From the NCBI RefSeq assembly GCF_018320785.1, contig NC_054873.1:28114196-28178195 (forward strand): a stretch of DNA of 64,000 nt. The letters are read 5' to 3'. Under the pieces are notes generated by a model. The model did not search any database, was not told the origin of the DNA, and worked only from the letters and a program-made list of their open reading frames with translations. The position numbers and the translations under genes are program-made. Position 1 is the first letter of the stretch, and each line of letters opens with the position of its first letter. Positions 58,801 to 64,000 of this stretch are shown here, piece by piece. Source of the DNA: Cheilinus undulatus. Its lineage: Eukaryota; Chordata; Actinopteri; Labriformes; Labridae.

Positions 58801-61800
58801 ATTTAGTCAGTTTGGATGTTTAAAGGGAAAAATGGACTGGCAGCAATGAGAGCACCTGTCAGCCTTTTGATCACTGACCTGGAATCTGCAGCCCCAACAC
58901 ATGCCATTAATCCTGGGACACAAAAAGGATAAAGATCTGATGTATTTGAATTTTCACCACCCAGATTTATTTCAATTAGACTTGAAGGACGATGACTATA
59001 CCTGTGTGATGTGTGCTTTTTAAGAATTTTGACCATCCTTTGAATTTTGAGCCCTCCAGTCTGGTTATCTGCAGCTAAAATAGTCACAAAAGATGGTTTA
59101 ATCCACTTTTATAGAAATGTTGAACTATGCAGTATATTATTACAGCTCTCTGTATATGAGCCCAATTCACCTGGCTGTATGAGTTCAAAGTTGTTGGAAA
59201 CAACAGCTACCAACCAGATCAACCTCTGTTCCTCTTGTCCTTGCAGTCATCCATTTGCTTCCTGCAAAAATTCAAAATAAATTACATGATCATGTTAATT
59301 ATGCTGCCTAAAACCCAATATGACCTTGTTGCTGTTCCCAGCCCTGTTTATCTAGGCAGAGGGTTCAGTGTTAGTTTGTTTTTTGTTAGAAGTATAGAAA
59401 TGTGATACTGTATTTGGTAGAAATGTGCAAGTTTTAAACTGAAAAGTAAGGAGAAATATGTTGTGTCTTTCTCAGACAGTTGTGTCTCTTCCAGCTGAGA
59501 TGTTTGGATTTGATTTGACATACACAGGATTTCATAAAACTTGCAGATACAGTATCTTGGACCCAGAATAAAAAGGCAAAATGTGTTTTGCTGTTAGCTA
59601 CCTGGATCATCCATTACAGTGGCAATTTTGTTCCTATCCCTCTTTGTCAGTTTAATTGTGGTATGTTGGAAAGGACACTTTGTATAGACACTGGTGTTGT
59701 TGCAACATATCATGAAATTGGCCCTCCTTTTCTGACAGCCACCTGACGCCATGCTTCACCTTTCCTACCATTGCCATTGCTGTTTTTGTTTCCTTCTTCA
59801 ATGAGCTTGCTTCCCGATGGACTTTTGCTCAATTTCACTTGACAGTCCACAGAATGTGTGCTCCTCAGAGCTCTCCTCACACAAAGGGATCCCTGATCAT
59901 AAATACTGATTTCAATTCCAGGCAGCCCTGATGGTTTTCCAAGCAGATTGTAGAGGGTAAAGTCACTCATAACACAACTCAAACCACAGGAAAACCTGGC
60001 AGGATAGTCCTTAAACTGTCAGATATCAGATAGGTTTCCTGACTTTGCTTGGAAGGGGGCAATCAGACCCCAAAATCAGTTACTGCCCAATTACTGCCAA
60101 ACCAGGCCAAACCAGCAACCAGTGCAATGAGGACTGAAGGCTTCATGCGTGTGAGATCTGCTCAACCAAACTAGCTAACTTACTTAATTACATGAATCAT
60201 TCATTTAACTAGCACAGTTACTGAAGCTTCATAAAGGTTAAAATGCCTGAAAAGTGAACCTATGAAGAGGCTTCAACTCCAAATCTTGTCTATTTAGAGC
60301 ATGTAATTTTTCAAACCAAGACGACAAACAGCCCAGGTGTTTGTCCGTCGGATAAGATCCTCACCTGTAAATATGCTCATAAGAAAGTGACAGGTGAGAT
60401 ATTTTGCTGTGTAAATCTTGCTGGTTGCACTTGCTCAAGGCTTAAGCGTTACAGTACACTGAGTCCATCAACAGGTTAGCAGAGTCTGCTGAATGGCAGC
60501 TGGAGGCCTGTAGGGGGTGTTTCAGTGTAGGAGGTCTGAGGAAGACACCGATAGGTGGGAAAAGAAAAAGGGTAAAGCAATTAGATTAAGCAGAGTCATC
60601 TGTCAGTTAACCTTTATCATAATTTTGTGCACAGTATTTAAGTATTACATCAGAGTAAGAATGACTTCATCTACATGTTGGCAGAGCTTCTCTGCTGGTT
60701 CTCACTCCATTAGTCTTACAATTCCTGGCAGCAGTTGTTGCACAGCTACAGTGCCATCATTTATAAACCATTCAAAAAAAAAAAAATCTAGTTGTCTTTC
60801 CTACTTGTTCTCTCTTTTTCAATACACTATTCTGCTCTCTGATCAAGCGTGACTTTATCACCACCTGCTTAACATTGTGTAAGTGCCCCTCTCAGGAAAC
60901 ATGGACTGCTTGAAAAAAACATCAGCAGCCAAGCCTAAGTCCTGTAAGCTGCAAGCTGGGACCATGTTGAGTCTTGGTTATCCAGAACTTAACCCAGATG
61001 CTAGATTAGATTGAGATCTGAGGAATATGCTTAGTCAACACCTTTGACTCATTATTGAGTTCTTCCAGGCTATTTTCTTCCATTGCTGTGTGGTGAAGTT
61101 CTGATGCTAATGCATGTATGCAACAGAGTGCAATACACTTTTCACACTTTTTTCCCACCATCTAAGCAAAAGAGCTCTCCTGTTTAGTCTGAGTCTTAAC
61201 AGGAGAGCTAGACCCTTAGCTGTCTCTGACCTTGTCTCTGGTTCACCAGATTTCCTTCGTTGTACCACTTTTGTCCAGTGCTGACCACTGCAGATTGGGA
61301 GCACAGTGCTAGAGCTGCATAGCTGGTGTGTTATCAGAATTTGGCCCTTGTTAAAGTCGCTCACATTCTTAGTGGAACACTTTTTTTTTTGATTCAAGGA
61401 TAAAATGCCCACTTGCTGCCTCACACATCCATCCACTGACATGTGCTGTTGTAAAGACATGGTCAGTCTTATCCCCTGACAAACCTTTGTTTCAGTATAT
61501 GAGATGAACACTAACACAAAAAGTATTCATTATTATTTGAAGGCCATACTAACCAGTCATAGAAATGATCATTTGACTAATGACATACCGTGTTAGAGCT
61601 CTACCTAAGCTGCATGAAGCACCTTTTTCTATGTGAAAGCAAAATGTTAGCATGAGAGCACTCTCTGACTGTTGCATGACCCTTCAGTTTTACTTTTAGA
61701 TGTCCTTTTCTCCCTGGACCCAGTGACTTTGTGAATTCCTGACCCCATATGATATTGTGATGTAAGCTTGCATTCCCTACGTAATAAGTGGAGTGTCCTT

Positions 61801-62344
61801 TTCTAAGAAGGAAAACTGCAATGCAGCATTTCTTTCATCACATTGCTGTAGAACTGGAAGCCTCCTGAAACTAATGGGGCAAACATGAGACTAATCAAGA
61901 AAAGTTGCAATGCCACGGCTCATTACAAAGACATATACACTCCCCTGCTGGAGAGTGCTGCTGCTGTAAATAGGAGTTCAGAAACTCTGGTGTAAGAGGA
62001 AAACACTGCTTTATTTACTTAGAAATGTGTATGGGTTAGGCACAAGCTCACCAAAACATGCCTTGCAGGACAAGATTGAGCTAAATGTGTTAACAGAGCT
62101 CAATATGTGGGCATAAATCAATGAGGAAATATCCTCTTCACTGTCACTGATGATGAAACAGGAATAGAGCAGATTATAAATCAAGTTTTCTTTCATTACA
62201 GAGTGTAGTAAAATATACTGTCTCTCGTGTGTTTCCAGGCCAGCCCACGACATCAGCCTGGAGGAGTTTGATGATGAAGATCTTTCTGAAATCACAGATG
62301 ACTGTGGGATTGGACTCAACTACGACTCAGACCCGTATGAGAAG
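46826..62344 (+). CDS. mapk8ip2: JNK-interacting protein 2 (JIP2/IB2), first two coding exons only
   Basis: JIP2 is a cytoplasmic scaffold that gathers MLK, MKK7 and JNK kinases and is enriched in brain. Exon 1 is 46826-46890 ([16 protein letters not shown]..., joined through AG/G). Exon 2 is 62239-62344 ([18 protein letters not shown] to DPYEK), ending at a GT donor. Both pieces are nearly identical to the human JIP2 N-terminus, including the acidic stretch. The JNK-binding, SH3 and PTB parts lie beyond the right edge. The intron is 15.3 kb and full of repeats. The gene lies next to chkb in human too, which supports the JIP2 rather than JIP1 assignment. Confidence 0.93.
49719..49744. repeat. 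(GT)n microsatellite
   Basis: An uninterrupted GT dinucleotide run of about 26 bp in mapk8ip2 intron 1. Confidence 0.95.
50440..51080. repeat. Degenerate TGTAT/CATAT-type pentamer array
   Basis: Words such as GTATCGTATTG, TATCATATT, TGTATTGTATTG and CATACTGTA recur irregularly over two blocks (50440-50545 and 50830-51080). The open frames across it are by-products of the repeat. Confidence 0.7.
51342..51362. repeat. (AT)n microsatellite
   Basis: A short uninterrupted AT dinucleotide run in mapk8ip2 intron 1. Confidence 0.9.
51405..51547 (+). mobile_element. tRNA-derived SINE fragment
   Basis: A B-box-like GGGATTCAAATC is followed by TTAGGCAAGGTCCTTAA and the tail CTTTGGATAAAAACATCTAC, a tail shared by vertebrate core-type and L2-driven SINEs. 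The A-box end is missing. Confidence 0.7.
51683..52277. mobile_element. TTAA-flanked non-autonomous DNA transposon
   Basis: TTAA lies at both ends (51679-51682 and 52278-52281). The inverted ends read AAAGGGGACATATTATGC and, as complement of the right end, AGGTGACATATTTTACCC. TTAA targets are used by piggyBac and Kolobok enzymes. No coding region is present. A tRNA-like unit sits inside at 51953-52070. Confidence 0.75.
51953..52070 (+). mobile_element. tRNA-like SINE head inside the TTAA element
   Basis: GGATAGCTCAGTGGG resembles an A box and GATTCAAATCCC a B box, spaced about 45 bp apart. It is probably a SINE inserted into the TTAA-flanked element. It does not fold as a complete tRNA by eye. 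Confidence 0.5.
54320..54470 (-). mobile_element. tRNA-derived SINE, reverse orientation
   Basis: On the minus strand GATGGCCTAGTGGCTAGG forms an A-box-like start, and CAGGTTCAAGACTGG a B box. A-rich sequence follows at the low-coordinate end. Confidence 0.6.
55429..57153. mobile_element. Non-autonomous hAT element with perfect 8-bp target duplication
   Basis: Inverted ends CAGGGTGCGAATTG (55429-55442) and CAATTCGCACCCTG (57140-57153) are perfect over 14 bp. Both are flanked by the identical octamer CATTTAAC (55421-55428 and 57154-57161). Length is 1725 bp. Subterminal G/C runs (GGGGAGG near 55460, and CCCCCCC near 57131) also mirror each other. No transposase frame survives. It carries a second small element at 56290-56722. 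Confidence 0.88.
56290..56722. mobile_element. Small inverted-repeat element nested in the hAT element
   Basis: Perfect 15-bp inverted ends AATGGGCTCTATGCA at 56290-56304 and TGCATAGAGCCCATT at 56708-56722 enclose 433 bp. The interior near the left end has GGGGGTGGCGTACTTCCGG, with CTTCCGCC further in and a related CCCGACTGGAAGTG toward the right. No coding region was seen and no clear flanking duplication was found, so the superfamily is open. Confidence 0.75.
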
Positions 62345-62546
62345 GTGGGACTCTTTTTTAAAAATGTAATTTGTGCCGCATGGTTCAGATATGACATAAC
62401 ACAGACCTACATTAGTATGTCTGCATGCATAATAGGTGGCTTTACATCTGTCTAACATGTTTTTATGTTCTTAACTGTCTTTATTGTATAAAATCTAATG
62501 TCATTTTATGTTTTCTAGAAAAATTTTATTAGTGCATGGACACAAA

Positions 62547-64000
62547 CGGTGCCTATAAAAAGTATTCACCCCCTTTGGATGCTTTTCACTTGTGTTGTTT
62601 CTATAAATTAATCATAATTTGGCTTTAAGAAAAAAACATCTTCAATGTCAAAATGAATACAGATTTCTACAAAGTAATGTCAATTAAACAATATGTAAGG
62701 TAAAGTTTGTGTTTGCATTAAAATTCACCTCCTTTAAAGTGACTGCTCTAATTCAACAGAGGTCCAGCCAGCTGGTGCTAGTAGTCTCACAGTTAGTGAA
62801 ATGGGGATCACATGAGTGCAATGAATGTGTCTCAAGTGATCGTAGTATAAGGACACCTGTGTCTGGAAGGTCCAGTCACTGGTTAATCAACATTCCTGTC
62901 TACCATTACACCATGAGGAAAAAAAGAACACTCCATGCAACTCAGAGGACATCATTGAAAAGTATAAAGTCAGGGGATGATACAAAAAAATTCTCAAGGC
63001 ACTGAACATCCCCGAAGTTATATTAAATCAATCACTGAAAAAACAGAAGGAATATGGCATGTGTAAATCTGCCTAGAGCCAAAGAAGACTAGTGAGAGAG
63101 AGGCCGGCAAGACACCTATGATTACTATGAAGGAGTTGCAAGAATCAGCAGCTGAGACGTGAGGGACTCTACATACAACAACTGTTCTTTACCAGTCAAA
63201 GCTTTATGGGAGAGTGGCCACTGTTATAGAAGAGTTACATTAAATCTTGATAAGGTTTCACCAAAAGGCAAGCGGGTGACTCCATGGTCAAGTGGAAGAA
63301 AGTTCTTTGGTCTGATGAGAGCAAAATGGGGATTTTTGCCATCAGACAAGATGCTATGCACATCACCACAAACACACACTTTGAAGCACAGTGGTGGCAG
63401 CATCATACTGTGGTGATGCTTCTTGGCAGCCAGCCCTGGAAGGCTTGTAAAGGTAGAGTGTAAAATGATTGCAACAAAATATAGGGAAATCCTGGAGGAC
63501 AATCTTATTCAGTCTGCAGGTGAACTAAAGCCTGGGAGACTCATTTTCCAGTAAGACAATGACCTGAAGCATACAGCGAAAGCTACACAGAAAAAGTTTA
63601 AAGACAACAAGCTGAATGTTCTGGAGCGGCCAAAGTAAAGCCCCGCAGTCCAATAGAGAATTTGTGGCTGGACTTGAAAATGGATGTGCACCTCTGATCC
63701 CTGTGCAGCCTGACAGAGCCAGAGCAGTTTTGCAAAGAATGGAGTAAAATTGCAGTGTCTCGATGTGCAATCCTGATGAGATCTATTCACATAGACTCGA
63801 TGCTGTGATTACAATCAAAGGTGCATCTACCAAATACTGACTTGAAGGGGGTGAGTGTTTATGTAGTCACTTATTTTACATTGCATAGTTTTATTTAATT
63901 GGCATTACTTTGCAGAAATCTGTTTTCACTTTGACATTAACGAAGTCTTTTGTAATTTTTTGTGAAAAAAAATTAAATTGACCATGACTGATTAATAAAT
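62547..64000 (+). mobile_element. Tc1/mariner element, right end beyond window
   Basis: The left end reads GGTGCCTATAAAAAGTATTC then ACCCCC, the usual fish Tc1 terminus. The interior matches the copy at 11265-16847 (GTCAAAGCTTTATGGGAGAG; GCACAGTGGTGGCAGCATCA). Transposase words such as KHSGGSIILW remain, but the frame is decayed. The right inverted end starts near 63840 (TGAAGGGGGTGAGTG) and runs off the edge. It lies in the second intron of mapk8ip2. Confidence 0.85.

Larger units (their letters stand above)
46891..62238 (+). other. mapk8ip2: mapk8ip2 intron 1
   Basis: A 15.3-kb intron from GTAAGAG to TTTCCAG. Listed repeats lie at 49719-54470 and 55429-57153. In 46891-49700, 52300-54300 and 57170-62238 I see no coding exon or named repeat. 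Confidence 0.8.

Overview
The window is nuclear DNA from a ray-finned fish, most likely a percomorph teleost. The evidence is short GT-AG introns, two egg-envelope genes of the choriogenin type, and many teleost-style Tc1, hAT, LINE and tRNA-SINE repeats. No prokaryotic, CRISPR or organellar features were seen. Six protein-coding genes could be assembled exon by exon, mostly as in-frame splice chains.

Layout. Positions 1-5122 (minus) hold the N-terminal two thirds of carnitine O-palmitoyltransferase 1 (cpt1b by synteny); its 3' part lies off the left edge. Positions 8200-17370 (minus) hold a complete BTB-BACK-kelch gene of unresolved subfamily. One of its introns carries a three-deep nest: a Tc1 element, inside it a small inverted-repeat element with 9-bp target duplications, and inside that a broken Ty3/Gypsy LTR element. 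Positions 22320-29532 (minus) hold a complete choline/ethanolamine kinase (chkb). Positions 34550-36788 (minus) hold a trefoil plus ZP-domain egg-envelope gene (zp4/choriogenin H type). Positions 40114-43068 (plus) hold a ZP3/choriogenin L-type gene, divergent from it. Positions 46826-62344 (plus) hold the first two coding exons of mapk8ip2 (JIP2), separated by a 15-kb intron; the gene continues off the right edge.

cpt1b, chkb and mapk8ip2 are also neighbours on human 22q13.33, so this is an old conserved block. The kelch gene sits between cpt1b and chkb, and the egg-envelope pair sits between chkb and mapk8ip2. Functionally the block mixes mitochondrial fatty-acid import (CPT1), phosphatidylcholine/ethanolamine synthesis (CHKB), a JNK scaffold (JIP2) and two structural proteins of the egg coat. 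The two ZP genes each have a TATA box and are probably co-regulated.

Spaces between genes and the long introns are mostly mobile-element debris. Two hAT-type elements have perfect 8-bp target duplications. There is a TTAA-flanked element, several Tc1 copies and deletion derivatives, LINE relics, tRNA-derived SINEs, a telomere-like CCCTAA-rich stretch, and two antiparallel AC/GT-skewed quasi-repeat tracts.

The observations most worth checking are: the Tc1 terminus lying directly on a splice donor of the kelch gene; the recurrent 9-bp-TSD element; the hydrophobic N-terminus of the kelch protein; and an open in-frame, Arg-rich extension upstream of chkb.
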